Shown: in pieces, positions 27,436 to 38,339 of the stretch
Position numbering within the stretch: the first letter of the stretch is position 1
How the letters are laid out: every line of letters starts with the position of its first letter
DNA from: Mycobacterium sp. DL440
GTDB lineage: Bacteria > Actinomycetota > Actinomycetes > Mycobacteriales > Mycobacteriaceae
Length of the DNA: 64,000 nucleotides
Direction of reading: 5' to 3'
Assembly: GCF_011745145.1 (NCBI RefSeq)
Contig: NZ_CP050191.1
Coordinates: 3,611,227-3,675,226 of the forward strand
Position numbers and translations under genes: made by a program
The notes under the pieces: model-generated
Seen by the model: only the letters and a program-made list of their open reading frames with translations
The model's database searches: none
Told to the model about the DNA's origin: nothing

Positions 27436-28536
27436 TTAGGTGAGCCGCCGGACCGCGGTGGCGATGCGCTCGTCGGTCGCCGTCAGCGCGACGCGCACAA
27501 ACTGCGCTCCGGCCGGACCGTAGAACTCACCCGGCGCGACGAGGATCCCGCGCTCCGCCAACCATTTGACGGTGTCGCGGCAGGGCTCGCCGCGGGTGGC
27601 CCACAGGTACAGGCCCGCCTCGGAATGTTCCACCGTGAATCCGGCCGCTTTCATCGCGGGCAGCAGCAGCGCGCGTCGCCGCGCGTACCGCTCACGCTGC
27701 ACGGCCTCATGCTCGTCGTCGTCGAGAGCGGCGACCATCGCGGCCTGCACCGCCGTCGGCACCATCATCCCGGCATGTTTGCGGACCGCCAGCAGTTCGG
27801 CGACCACGGCCGGGTCACCGGCGACGAACCCCGCGCGGTAGCCGGCCAGCGAGGAGGTCTTGGACAACGAGTGCACGGCCAGCAGCCCGGTGTGGTCACC
27901 GTCGCATACCGACGGGTGCAGGACGCTGAGCGGTTCGGCTTCCCAGCTCAGGCCCAAGTAGCACTCATCGGAGGCGATGAGCACGCCCCGGTCGCGGGCC
28001 CAGGACACCACCTTGCGCAGGTGGTCGAGCGGGAGCACCTTCCCGGTGGGGTTGCTGGGCGAGTTGAGATAGATCAGCGCGGGACGCTGTGGACCCAGCT
28101 GGGTCAGTGAATCGGCGCGCAGCACCTGCGCCCCGGCCAGCAGGGCGCCGACCTCGTAGGTCGGGTAGGCCAGCTCGGGAACGACGACGGCATCGCCGGG
28201 GCCGATCGCCAGCAGCGTCGGCAGCCAGGCGATCAGCTCCTTGGTGCCGATCACCGGCAGCACCGCATCCGGCGCCAGGTCGGTGATGCCGTACCGGCGC
28301 CGCAGCGCCGCTCCGGCTGAAGCGCGCAGGGCCGGGGTACCGGCCGTCGTCGGATAGCCGGGGGCGGAGCTCGCGGCGGCCAACGCGTCCCGGATCACCG
28401 GCGCCACCGGGTCTACCGGGGTACCTACCGAGAGGTCGACGATTCCGTCGGGGTGTGATCGGGCCAGCGCTGTGACGTCGGCCAGGGTGTCCCACGGGAA
28501 CTCTGGCAGTGCCGCCGAACGACGCTGTCGCACCAC
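27436..28536 (-). CDS. dapC: Succinyldiaminopimelate aminotransferase
   Basis: A 366-residue PLP-dependent class I/II aminotransferase, the step between DapD and DapE. Motifs: VDLSVGTPVDPV, APGYPTTAGTPALR, YLNSPSNPTGKVL (cofactor-contacting Asn), IASDECYLGLSW (Asp to PLP nitrogen), VHSLSKTSSLAGYRAG (Schiff-base lysine) and PAGAQFVRVALTATDERI. It matches Rv1178, encoded directly after fdxC as here, 29 bp downstream. The start is GTG at 28536 (a second GTG follows), giving the N-terminus VRQRRSAALPEFPWDTL. Confidence 0.94.
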   Translation of the reverse strand: MVRQRRSAALPEFPWDTLADVTALARSHPDGIVDLSVGTPVDPVAPVIRDALAAASSAPGYPTTAGTPALRASAGAALRRRYGITDLAPDAVLPVIGTKELIAWLPTLLAIGPGDAVVVPELAYPTYEVGALLAGAQVLRADSLTQLGPQRPALIYLNSPSNPTGKVLPLDHLRKVVSWARDRGVLIASDECYLGLSWEAEPLSVLHPSVCDGDHTGLLAVHSLSKTSSLAGYRAGFVAGDPAVVAELLAVRKHAGMMVPTAVQAAMVAALDDDEHEAVQRERYARRRALLLPAMKAAGFTVEHSEAGLYLWATRGEPCRDTVKWLAERGILVAPGEFYGPAGAQFVRVALTATDERIATAVRRLT

Positions 28537-28565
28537 GTCAGTCTCGAAGCCGGATTCGACTGTGC

Positions 28566-28889
28566 TCAGTCCTCGGCCTTGGCCGGCAGGTCTTTGATCG
28601 TCTGCGGATCGTTGTCGGTCTGGCCGACTTTGGAGGCGCCGCCGGGCGAACCCAGCTCGGAAAAGAAGTCAGCGTTGACCTGTGTGTAGCTGCTCCACTG
28701 GTCCGGCACATCGTCTTCGTAGTAGATGGCCTCGACCGGGCAGACCGGTTCGCACGCGCCGCAGTCCACACACTCGTCGGGGTGGATGTACAGCATGCGG
28801 GCACCCTCGTAGATGCAATCGACCGGGCATTCTTCGATACATGCCTTGTCTTTGACGTCGACGCAGGGTTCGGCAATGACGTACGTCAC
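28566..28889 (-). CDS. fdxC: 7Fe ferredoxin FdxC
   Basis: A 107-residue ferredoxin with [3Fe-4S] and [4Fe-4S] clusters: Cys at 9, 17, 21, 25 (CVDVKDKACIEECPVDC) and 40, 43, 46, 50 ([12 protein letters not shown]). The length equals that of Rv1177. The start is GTG at 28889 with an AGGAGAG ribosome-binding site 7 nt upstream; the longer open frame upstream is not ferredoxin-like. It precedes dapC in one operon. FdxC is essential in mycobacteria and can serve cytochromes P450 and other electron acceptors. A second, similar ferredoxin is at 35687-36031. Confidence 0.95.
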   Translation of the reverse strand: MTYVIAEPCVDVKDKACIEECPVDCIYEGARMLYIHPDECVDCGACEPVCPVEAIYYEDDVPDQWSSYTQVNADFFSELGSPGGASKVGQTDNDPQTIKDLPAKAED

Positions 28890-28955
28890 TGATGTCTCTC
28901 CTGTCCAGTGGGCTGCTGGGCTCGGTGGTCGGGACTCTGATGAGTTCGACGTCAC

Positions 28956-28974
28956 AGTATGCGTTGCCCATACT
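28956..28974. promoter_or_regulatory. 6-7-6 inverted repeat in the fdxC-fadH divergent region
   Basis: AGTATG (28956-28961) and CATACT (28969-28974) are separated by 7 bp, about 67 bp upstream of the fdxC start. On the minus strand CATACT also resembles a -10 box. The remaining 28890-29151 gap holds no gene I can see apart from the fadH promoter. Confidence 0.4.
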
Positions 28975-29115
28975 TGGACGCTCGTCTCAGTGTGCCCTAA
29001 CTTCACGCGCCATCCAGTTACGGGCGGCGCGCAGTAAGTGATACTAGCCGTCGCAGATACACCTCGCCTAGTCGCCCGACCGATTCATTCGACTCCGCCG
29101 ACATCAGTCAATTAG

Positions 29116-31167
<2,052 letters not shown>

Positions 31168-31302
31168 CGCGCCCGTCGGTTTTCCGGCGAATTTCGCGAT
31201 ACCCCCGACTCCCCCACCGGACATCGGTATTTTGACGGCATCGGCTATTCCGCGTGTGCGGGTCCAGTCCGCCCGCATGCAGGTTGTGGGGGGAGTCCAC
31301 GC

Positions 31303-33636
31303 ATGGCAATCGATCCAGGACAGGCTTTTCCGAATCGGCAATCCGATCAGCCCTCAAGCCAACCGTTGATCGGACGAGGATGGTTCCAGGGCGTCGCCCT
31401 GGTGATGATCTTCGGATTCTTCGTCATGGGGCTACTGGCCTATCGCACCTACACCGCCTCGATGCCGATGCCGCAAAAGGTCGTCACGCAATCCGGTGAT
31501 GTGCTGTTCACCGGCGACGACATCACTCGCGGTCAGGAAATCTTCCAGGCTCGTGGACTGCAGGAATACGGGTCGATCGTCGGCCACGGTGCATATCTGG
31601 GGCCCGATTACACAGCCGACTACCTTCGCCGGGCCACCGATGACGTGGCCGCACAATTACGGGCCGGGGGTATGGGTGATACGCACGACGCCGTCGTCGC
31701 AGAATTCCGCACCAACCGCTACGACGCGGCGAACGGCACGCTGGTGTTCACGGACCACCAGGCCAAGGCCTTCGACCGGATCTCGGATCACTACGCCGAG
31801 TTCTTCGGTGAGAGCACCACCAAGAACGGCCTACTCGCCAATCTCATCACCGACCGGGCCGAGATCCACGACCTCACGGCGTTCTTCGCCTGGACCGCAT
31901 GGGCTTCGGCCGCGGAGCGCCCAGGACACAACTACAGCTACACCAACAACTGGCCAGCCGAGTCGCGGGTCGACAACGGTCCCACCGCTCAGCTCATCGT
32001 CTGGTCCACACTCTCGCTGATCATGTTGCTCGGCGGAACCGGCATCATGTTCGCGGTCTACGGACGCTGGAGCCAGAAGATCGGTTGGCACAGCGCCGAG
32101 GCGCCGGCCCTGTCGTTCCGTCAGCCGGGCGAGGTGGCGCTGACCCCGGCCCAACGTTCGGCGATCTGGTTCTTCGCCATCGTCTCGGTCCTGTTCTTGG
32201 CACAGGCATTACTGGGCGGTGCCGTGCAGCACTACCGCGCCGAACTGTCCAACTTCTTCGGCTTTGACCTGGCCGCGATCCTGCCGTACAACCTCGCCCG
32301 CACCTGGCACCTGCAACTGGCGCTGCTCTGGCCGGCGGCCGCCTTTCTGGCCGGCGGCATCTTCCTGGCACCGTTCATCTCACGGCGCGAGCCCAGACGC
32401 CAGCAGTGGCTCTCCTACGGCCTGCTCGGCGCTGTCGTCATCGTGGTGGTGGGATCGCTGGTCACCGAGGCATTGTCGATCTACGGAGTCGTCCCGTCCG
32501 GTTCGCTGTTGTCGCAGCAATGGGAGTACCTGGACCTGCCGCGCCTGTGGCAGATCTTCCTGGTCGTCGGCCTGTTCCTCTGGATCGTCCTGATCTGGCG
32601 CGCCATGAGGTCGCGCCTGGCGGGCGAGTCCAAGATGAACATGCCGTGGGTGTTCTTTTTCTCCGGCCTGGCGATTCCGATGTTCTACGCGGTCGGCCTG
32701 CTCGCCGGCAGCGACACCCACCTGACGGTCGCGGACTTCTGGCGATTCTGGGTGGTGCACCTGTGGGTCGAGGATTTCCTCGAGCTGTTCACCACGGTGA
32801 TGGTGGCCTACATCTTCGTGATGCTGGGCGTGGTCAGCCAGCGGATCGCACTCGGTGTCATCTTCCTCGACATCATCTTGTACTCGGCCGGCGGCGTCAT
32901 CGGCACCATGCATCACCTGTACTTCTCCGGCACCCCGGTCGAACACATGGCTCTCGGCGCGTTCTTCTCCGCGGCCGAGGTCATCCCATTGACCTTCCTC
33001 ACCGTCGAGGCGTGGGCCTTCCTGCAGTTGGGTTCCCGACAATCGTCGGGCGATTCCAAGCCGTTCCCCCATCGGTGGGCGGTGATGTTCCTGGTTGCCG
33101 TGGGGTTCTGGAACTTCGTGGGGGCCGGCATCTTCGGCTTCCTGATCAATCTGCCGATCGTGTCGTACTACCAGATCGGAACGGCACTGACCGCCAACCA
33201 TGCGCATGCCGCCATGATGGGTGTGTACGGCATGTTGGCTGTCGGCCTGGCGATGTTCGCCTACCGCTACGTGATCCCGGCCGACAAGTGGCCCGAGAAG
33301 TGGGCGCGAGTTTCCTTCTGGTGCCTCAATATCGGCCTGGCGTGGATGGTGTTCGCCAGCTTGCTCCCGCTGGGCGTCATGCAGCTCTACCACTCGGTCA
33401 ACGACGGCTACTTCGAGGCCCGCTCGCTGGGCTATCTCACCGAACCCGGCAACGCGGTGATGGAGTGGCTGCGCATGCCCGGTGACGTCATCTTCATCGC
33501 CGGCGGGATCCTGCCCTTCGTCTGGATTTCCTGGCAGGCGTTGCGGCACTTCCGGTCCGGGCCGACCACGCTCGAACTGCCCGAGCAACCGCTCTACATC
33601 GAGCTGTCGGCAGAGCCCGCCGTGGAGTCGCTATGA
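31303..33636 (+). CDS. norB: Quinol-dependent nitric oxide reductase (qNOR)
   Basis: A 777-residue membrane protein of the haem-copper oxidase superfamily, reducing 2 NO to N2O with electrons from quinol. The N-terminal extension (residues about 50-230, after the first helix) is the cytochrome c-like but haem-free domain of qNOR. Predicted metal ligands: His336 in WHLQLALLW (low-spin haem), His486 in HLWVEDFLELF with Glu490 next to FeB, His537-His538 in GTMHHLYF (FeB), His633 and His635 in ANHAHAAMMG (haems). The fingerprint HLWVE replaces the HPEVY of oxidases, so it is not a cytochrome oxidase. It begins a three-gene set with 4-bp overlaps. Start ATG at 31303. Confidence 0.95.
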   Translation: MAIDPGQAFPNRQSDQPSSQPLIGRGWFQGVALVMIFGFFVMGLLAYRTYTASMPMPQKVVTQSGDVLFTGDDITRGQEIFQARGLQEYGSIVGHGAYLGPDYTADYLRRATDDVAAQLRAGGMGDTHDAVVAEFRTNRYDAANGTLVFTDHQAKAFDRISDHYAEFFGESTTKNGLLANLITDRAEIHDLTAFFAWTAWASAAERPGHNYSYTNNWPAESRVDNGPTAQLIVWSTLSLIMLLGGTGIMFAVYGRWSQKIGWHSAEAPALSFRQPGEVALTPAQRSAIWFFAIVSVLFLAQALLGGAVQHYRAELSNFFGFDLAAILPYNLARTWHLQLALLWPAAAFLAGGIFLAPFISRREPRRQQWLSYGLLGAVVIVVVGSLVTEALSIYGVVPSGSLLSQQWEYLDLPRLWQIFLVVGLFLWIVLIWRAMRSRLAGESKMNMPWVFFFSGLAIPMFYAVGLLAGSDTHLTVADFWRFWVVHLWVEDFLELFTTVMVAYIFVMLGVVSQRIALGVIFLDIILYSAGGVIGTMHHLYFSGTPVEHMALGAFFSAAEVIPLTFLTVEAWAFLQLGSRQSSGDSKPFPHRWAVMFLVAVGFWNFVGAGIFGFLINLPIVSYYQIGTALTANHAHAAMMGVYGMLAVGLAMFAYRYVIPADKWPEKWARVSFWCLNIGLAWMVFASLLPLGVMQLYHSVNDGYFEARSLGYLTEPGNAVMEWLRMPGDVIFIAGGILPFVWISWQALRHFRSGPTTLELPEQPLYIELSAEPAVESL

Positions 33637-34259
33637 CCCCGCCCACCACCTCGGCTTGGCTGATGGCCTGCTACGCGTTGGCCTTGGTGGCTGTGGCGTG
33701 GGGATTCGACCTGATGGCGCGGCGGACGTCGATGCGTGCCGCCCGTTGGCGCACCGGGAATTTCACTTATCACGTCGATCACGATGCGTGGCAGTGCCCC
33801 GAAGACCATTGGTTGTGGCCGACCTCGTTCGATCCTGACAACCGGGTGATGCGCTACCGCGCCAAACCGGCGGTCTGCAACGCATGCCCGGTCAAGGCCA
33901 CCTGCACGACATCGGCGCACGGCCGCGAGATCAGTCGGGAGATCGACCCGTGGCCGTATTCCGAAGCCGGGCAGTTCCATCGTGGAATCGCTTGTACAGT
34001 GGCCTGTTTGGCGCTGATCATGGCGTCGGCCATGATGATCGGTCAGCACGGCAGCGGCGATCTGGTGGTGCTGGGTGTGACAGCGCTGATAATCCTCGCC
34101 GCGACAATCCCATTGGCACGTCACCTGTGGGCGAGCCCGGCCAACTCGCCCGATCACCTGCCCCACCGATCCTCCGAGCAGGAACTGACCGCGACGACGG
34201 TCGATCGCTTCGCCACCAAGTGGGGTGGCGGATATGCCGAGCGGAAGGAAGGCCCGTGA
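33633..34259 (+). CDS. Three-helix membrane protein with transposase-like zinc ribbon
   Basis: A 208-residue protein of unrecognised function. Residues 8-28 form one membrane helix. A soluble stretch follows with FTYHVDHDAWQCPEDHWLWP and the motif YRAKPAVCNACPVKATCTTS, then GREISREIDPWPYSEAGQF. The spacing C-x2-C-x5-C plus GRxIxR closely resembles the C-terminal zinc ribbon of IS1182/IS4-type transposases. Two more membrane helices lie at about 115-135 and 142-162, and a polar tail ends the protein. It overlaps norB by 4 bp and the stomatin-like gene by 4 bp, so it belongs functionally to the NO reductase set. A metal or redox role at the membrane is possible. Confidence 0.78.
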   Translation: MTPPTTSAWLMACYALALVAVAWGFDLMARRTSMRAARWRTGNFTYHVDHDAWQCPEDHWLWPTSFDPDNRVMRYRAKPAVCNACPVKATCTTSAHGREISREIDPWPYSEAGQFHRGIACTVACLALIMASAMMIGQHGSGDLVVLGVTALIILAATIPLARHLWASPANSPDHLPHRSSEQELTATTVDRFATKWGGGYAERKEGP

Positions 34260-35059
34260 CTGCACTGTGGTGGTTCATCGGTGTAGTGGGCGCGATCCTG
34301 CTGATCGCGCTCATTGTGCTGTCGTTGAAGGTGCTGCGCGAGTACGAGCGCGGCGTGGTGTTCCGGATGGGTCGGGCCCGCCCGCTGTACGGGCCCGGGC
34401 TGGTGGTGCTGCTGCCGCTGGCCGATCGGATGGTGCGGGTCGATCAACGTGTCATGACGCTGACCATCCCGCCGCAGGAAGTCATCACCCGCGACAACGT
34501 GCCGGCGCGGGTGAACGCCGTGGTGATGTTCCAGGTCACCGATCCGCTGAAAGCGATTATGGCGGTGGAGAACTACGCGGTGGCCACGTCGCAGATCGCC
34601 CAGACCACCCTGCGGTCGCTGCTGGGTCGGGCCGATCTGGACACGCTGCTGGCGCACCGTGAGGATCTCAACATCGACCTGCGCGGCATCATCGAAACCC
34701 AGAGTGCTCGCTGGGGTGTCGAGGTGCGCGTAGTGGAGATCAAGGATGTGGAGATCCCCGAGTCCATGCAGCGGGCGATGGCCCGTGAGGCCGAGGCCGA
34801 ACGCGAACGCCGCGCCAAGGTGATCAATGCCCGCGGTGAACTGCAGGCCTCAGATGAGCTGTCCCAGGCCGCCGAAACCCTGTCGAAGAATCCGGCCTCT
34901 CTTCAGCTCAGATACCTGCAGACATTGCTTGAGCTTGGCGCCGACCAGAATTCGACGGTGGTGTTCCCGCTGCCGGTCGACATCATCACGCCGTTCTTGA
35001 AGAACCCCGCCAGTCTGGGCGAGGCACTGGCCAATGGATTGGCGAAGCGCCGCGACTAG
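34256..35059 (+). CDS. Stomatin/SPFH-domain membrane protein
   Basis: A 267-residue slipin-type protein: one N-terminal membrane helix (residues 3-26), then the SPFH/PHB domain (LREYERGVVFRMGRARPLYG, RVDQRVMTLTIPPQEVITRD, VMFQVTDPLKAIMAVENY, QTTLRSLLGRADLDTLLAHRE) and a charged coiled coil (AMAREAEAERERRAKVINA) that drives oligomerisation. The GTG at 34256 overlaps the preceding TGA by 4 bp and has a GAAGGAAGG ribosome-binding site. Such proteins scaffold membrane complexes or control their turnover; here the partner is probably the NO reductase. Confidence 0.92.
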   Translation: MTALWWFIGVVGAILLIALIVLSLKVLREYERGVVFRMGRARPLYGPGLVVLLPLADRMVRVDQRVMTLTIPPQEVITRDNVPARVNAVVMFQVTDPLKAIMAVENYAVATSQIAQTTLRSLLGRADLDTLLAHREDLNIDLRGIIETQSARWGVEVRVVEIKDVEIPESMQRAMAREAEAERERRAKVINARGELQASDELSQAAETLSKNPASLQLRYLQTLLELGADQNSTVVFPLPVDIITPFLKNPASLGEALANGLAKRRD

Positions 35060-35066
35060 TCGCCGT

Positions 35067-35690
35067 TCAGCCACTCAGTTGCGCGACACACCGGTCGGAT
35101 TCGACGAACGGGTGCAAGCCGTCAACGGTGACCGGCGCATCCCAGGCCGCCATGGCCCCTTGCATCAGGCCCAGGTGGATCGGGCAGATCACCTCCGGGC
35201 GCACCTTCGCGATTTCCAGAAACGGACAGTGGCGCAACGCGATTTCGGTGCCTGCGACGTCGGACTCAGGGGCGAAGCCGAGGTCGTCGAGCAGGTCCAC
35301 CAACTTCTCCACCGGGTTTCGTTCGGCCGCGTCGGATCGGGCGGCCGCCAACCGCGCACCCAACCTGCGCCCGGCCGCACTGGTGCCCGCGCCCGGTCCC
35401 GCGCCGGCTGCGACCGATTCGGCCAATGCCTCGGCGAGCAGTCGGTAGTGCCGCGGACCGCCGGGGTCCATGCCGCCCACCGCCGCGAACAGCTGTGGTG
35501 GGCGCCCGGGCTTGTCGTGCGACCCGGCGACCCGGCGGATCTGGTGCTGCTCGAGGAGGGCGTCGAGGTGGAAGCGCACGGTGTTCGCGTGCACTTCGAG
35601 TCGTTCGGCGATGGCCGCGATGCTCATCGGCGCATCGGCGTCGCGCAACACCGTCAGGACGTCGCGGCGTCGCCCACGGGGCGCGTTCAT
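35067..35690 (-). CDS. HTH regulator with C-terminal Cys motif (SufR-like, probable Fe-S sensor)
   Basis: A 207-residue protein. Residues 8-60 form an ArsR/SufR-type winged helix ([21 protein letters not shown], then [23 protein letters not shown]). The C-terminal domain has three conserved-looking cysteines, Cys155 (RHCPFLEI), Cys169 (VICPIHLG) and Cys201 (DRCVAQL), arranged as in SufR-like repressors that ligate an Fe-S cluster. An Fe-S regulator beside an NO reductase suggests NO sensing, but this is inferred. Its ATG overlaps the stop of the ferredoxin gene by 4 bp (co-translated), and it converges with the stomatin gene 7 bp away. Confidence 0.82.
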   Translation of the reverse strand: MNAPRGRRRDVLTVLRDADAPMSIAAIAERLEVHANTVRFHLDALLEQHQIRRVAGSHDKPGRPPQLFAAVGGMDPGGPRHYRLLAEALAESVAAGAGPGAGTSAAGRRLGARLAAARSDAAERNPVEKLVDLLDDLGFAPESDVAGTEIALRHCPFLEIAKVRPEVICPIHLGLMQGAMAAWDAPVTVDGLHPFVESDRCVAQLSG

Positions 35691-36031
35691 GACTGTTGCG
35701 GTGGCAGGCTCGCCACCAGCGGTGCGTCCGCACTCACCGGCCCCAGCTTGGCCGCCCCGCCCGGCGAGCCCAACGGCCCGTCCTGTCCGGGCAGCGTCTC
35801 GGAGAAGAACGCCGCGTTGTCATCCTTGTAGGCGTCGAACTCGTCAGGCAGGTCATCCTCGTAGTAGATGGCCTCGACCGGGCAGACGGGTTCGCAGGCG
35901 CCGCAGTCCACGCATTCGTCGGGATGGATGTAGAGCGCGCGCGCACCCTCGTAGATGCAGTCGACCGGACATTCCTCGACGCACGCGCGATCCATCACAT
36001 CCACGCATGGCTTGCCGATCACGTATGTCAT
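35687..36031 (-). CDS. Second 7Fe ferredoxin, FdxC-like
   Basis: A 114-residue ferredoxin with the same cysteine pattern as FdxC ([17 protein letters not shown] and [12 protein letters not shown]) and closely similar through residue 60. It differs in its longer C-terminal tail ([18 protein letters not shown]). ATG at 36031 aligns exactly with the FdxC start. It leads a two-gene unit with the SufR-like regulator and is divergent from ctaD across 48 bp that contain an AT-rich inverted repeat. It may carry electrons within this module or be sacrificial under NO stress. Confidence 0.93.
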   Translation of the reverse strand: MTYVIGKPCVDVMDRACVEECPVDCIYEGARALYIHPDECVDCGACEPVCPVEAIYYEDDLPDEFDAYKDDNAAFFSETLPGQDGPLGSPGGAAKLGPVSADAPLVASLPPQQS

Positions 36032-36040
36032 GGCCCATAG

Positions 36041-36065
36041 TTTATACAAGGTTAGTTTGTAAAAA
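36041..36065. promoter_or_regulatory. AT-rich inverted repeat between ferredoxin-regulator unit and ctaD
   Basis: Arms TTT-A-TACAA (36041-36049) and TTGTA-A-AAA (36057-36065) are symmetric around 7 bp except for one A-A position. It begins 9 bp from the ferredoxin start codon and ends 14 bp from the ctaD start codon, so a bound regulator would block both promoters. The adjoining SufR-like protein is the obvious candidate. Confidence 0.55.
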
Positions 36066-36079
36066 CTGGAAGTGACGCG

Positions 36080-37777
36080 ATGACGGCACACACAACCTCA
36101 TCAATCAGCACCGACCTCACCAGTACGCGGCCATTCCCGCCACGTCTGGGGCCACGCGGAAATCTGGTCTACAAGCTCATCACGACCACCGATCACAAGC
36201 TGATCGGAATCATGTACATGGTCGCCTGCTACATCTTCTTCTTCACCGGCGGATTGATGGCGTTGTTCATCCGCACCGAACTCGCCGAGCCGGGGCTGCA
36301 GTTTCTGTCCACCGAGCAGTACAACCAGTTGTTCACCATGCACGGCACTGTGATGCTGTTGTTCTACGCCACCCCGATCGTGTTCGGATTCGCCAACCTC
36401 GTACTGCCCCTGCAGATCGGCGCGCCCGACGTAGCGTTCCCGAGGCTCAACGCGCTGTCATTCTGGTTGTTCGTGTTCGGCGCACTCATCGCCCTCGCCG
36501 GCTTCATCACCCCCGGTGGCGCCGCAGACTTCGGCTGGACCGGCTACGCCCCCCTCAGCAACGCCATCCACTCCCCCGGCGCCGGCGGCGACCTGTGGAT
36601 CTTGGGACTTGCCGTGGCCGGTCTGGGCACCATCCTCGGCGCCGTCAACATGATCACCACCGTGGTGTGTATGCGCGCACCCGGCATGGTGATGTTCCGG
36701 ATGCCGATCTTCACCTGGAACATCCTCGTCACCAGCATTCTGGTGCTGATGGTGTTCCCGCTGCTGACCGCCGCATTGTTCGGCCTGGCCGCCGACCGGC
36801 ACCTCGGTGCGCACATCTACGACCCTGCCAATGGCGGAGCCATCCTGTGGCAGCACCTGTTCTGGTTCTTCGGCCATCCCGAGGTCTATGTGGTGGCGTT
36901 GCCGTTCTTCGGCATCGTCACCGAGATCATCCCGGTGTTCTCCCGCAAGCCGCTGTTCGGCTACACCACACTGGTCTACGCGACGATCAGCATCGGCGCC
37001 CTGTCGATGGCGGTCTGGGCCCACCACATGTTCGCAACGGGAGCCGTTCTGCTGCCGTTCTTTTCGCTGATGTCGTACTTCATCGCGGTGCCGACCGGTA
37101 TCAAGTTCTTCAACTGGATCGGCACGATGTGGAAGGGACAGTTGACCTTTGAAACGCCCATGTTGTTCTCGGTGGGCTTCATGGTCACGTTCCTGCTCGG
37201 TGGGCTCTCCGGCGTCATGCTGGCCAGCCCGCCGATCGACTTCCACGTCACCGACACCTACTTCTTGATCGCACACTTCCACTACGTGCTGTTCGGTACC
37301 ATCGTGTTCGCCTCGTTCGGAGGGGTGTACTTCTGGTTCCCGAAGATGACCGGCCGGCTGCTCGACGAACGCCTGGGCAAGATCCATTTCTGGTTGACGT
37401 TCATCGGTTTTCACACCACATTCCTGGTGCAGCACTGGCTGGGTAACGAGGGCATGCCGCGGCGTTATGCCGACTACCTGCCGTCGGACGGTTTCACCAC
37501 GCTCAATGTGGTTTCCAGTATCGGCGCCTTCATCCTGGGTGTTTCGATGCTGCCGTTCGTCTGGAATGTCTTCAAGAGCTGGCGCTATGGCGAGCCCGTC
37601 GTTGTCGACGACCCGTGGGGCTACGGCAATTCACTGGAGTGGGCCACCAGTTGCCCGCCGCCGCGGCACAACTTCACCGAGATACCCAGAATCCGTTCCG
37701 AGCGGCCGGCTTTCGAGTTGCACTACCCACACATGGTCGAGCGGATGCGGGCCGAGTCGCACGCGGGCCGGCACTGA
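36080..37777 (+). CDS. ctaD: Cytochrome c oxidase subunit I (aa3 type)
   Basis: A 565-residue, 12-helix A-type haem-copper oxidase subunit. Visible features: [18 protein letters not shown] (haem a His and proton channel), [15 protein letters not shown], the Cu-B ligand and cross-linked Tyr in [25 protein letters not shown] (two Cu-B His), [17 protein letters not shown] (haem ligands). The C-terminal tail includes [16 protein letters not shown] as in actinobacterial CtaD. No other oxidase subunit (ctaC, ctaE, qcr) is nearby, so this is probably an extra ctaD copy that uses partners encoded elsewhere. Its placement next to qNOR and an Fe-S regulator suggests use under NO or low-oxygen stress. 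Confidence 0.93.
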   Translation: MTAHTTSSISTDLTSTRPFPPRLGPRGNLVYKLITTTDHKLIGIMYMVACYIFFFTGGLMALFIRTELAEPGLQFLSTEQYNQLFTMHGTVMLLFYATPIVFGFANLVLPLQIGAPDVAFPRLNALSFWLFVFGALIALAGFITPGGAADFGWTGYAPLSNAIHSPGAGGDLWILGLAVAGLGTILGAVNMITTVVCMRAPGMVMFRMPIFTWNILVTSILVLMVFPLLTAALFGLAADRHLGAHIYDPANGGAILWQHLFWFFGHPEVYVVALPFFGIVTEIIPVFSRKPLFGYTTLVYATISIGALSMAVWAHHMFATGAVLLPFFSLMSYFIAVPTGIKFFNWIGTMWKGQLTFETPMLFSVGFMVTFLLGGLSGVMLASPPIDFHVTDTYFLIAHFHYVLFGTIVFASFGGVYFWFPKMTGRLLDERLGKIHFWLTFIGFHTTFLVQHWLGNEGMPRRYADYLPSDGFTTLNVVSSIGAFILGVSMLPFVWNVFKSWRYGEPVVVDDPWGYGNSLEWATSCPPPRHNFTEIPRIRSERPAFELHYPHMVERMRAESHAGRH

Positions 37778-37790
37778 GTCGGGCAGCAGA

Positions 37791-38339
37791 TCAGGCCTGT
37801 TTCAGCGCCTCGATCTCGAGGGTGATGGTGACCTTGTCGCCGACGACGGTGCCGCCGGTCTCCAGCGGCATGTCGATGTCGATGCCGAAGTCCTTGCGGT
37901 TCAACACCACCGAGGCCTCGAAACCGGCGACCGCACCCTGGCCCATGCCGGGGTTCACGCCGTTGTACTCGAGCTTGAGGGAAACCGGCTTGGTCACGCC
38001 CTTGAGGGTGAAGTCGCCGTCGACGATGTAGTCGTCCCCATCAGGCCGCACGCCGGTCGAGACGAAGGTGGCGGTCGGGTGGTTGTCGGCGTCGAAGAAG
38101 TCTGCGGACCGCACGTGCGCGTCGCGCTGCTCGTTGCTGGTGTCGATGGAGTTGACGTCGATGGTGGCGCTGACCGACGGCGTGCCGTCCTCGCCGACGG
38201 TGATCGCGCCACTGAACGTCTCAAAGCTGCCGCGGACCTTGCTCACCATCAGGTGGCGGACCGAGAAGTTGATCGACGAGTGCACGGGGTCGATTGCCCA
38301 GGTGCCTGCGGTCAGATCGGTGGCTACTGCTGCGGTCAT
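37791..38339 (-). CDS. YceI-family isoprenoid-binding-type protein
   Basis: A 182-residue lipocalin-like YceI protein: AGTWAIDPVHSSINFSVRHL, VRGSFETFSGAITV, ATIDVNSIDTSNEQRDAHVR, SADFFDADNHPTATF, GDFTLKGVTKPVSLKL, FEASVVLNRKDFGI. Family members bind polyisoprenoids or quinone-like lipids. There is no signal peptide, so it is cytoplasmic. ATG at 38339 has an AAGGAG ribosome-binding site and fits the family N-terminus. It converges with ctaD, 13 bp apart, and may be an independent unit. Confidence 0.93.
   Translation of the reverse strand: MTAAVATDLTAGTWAIDPVHSSINFSVRHLMVSKVRGSFETFSGAITVGEDGTPSVSATIDVNSIDTSNEQRDAHVRSADFFDADNHPTATFVSTGVRPDGDDYIVDGDFTLKGVTKPVSLKLEYNGVNPGMGQGAVAGFEASVVLNRKDFGIDIDMPLETGGTVVGDKVTITLEIEALKQA

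Noticed and set aside
31187..31197. GCGAA-T-TTCGC palindrome upstream of norB as an operator
   Set aside because: Only 5-bp arms, a length expected by chance in this composition, and it does not match the 36041-36065 repeat.
33884..34255. Longer N-terminal version of the stomatin-like protein
   Set aside because: It would overlap the zinc-ribbon gene by 370 bp; the GTG at 34256 has a good ribosome-binding site and begins directly with the membrane helix.
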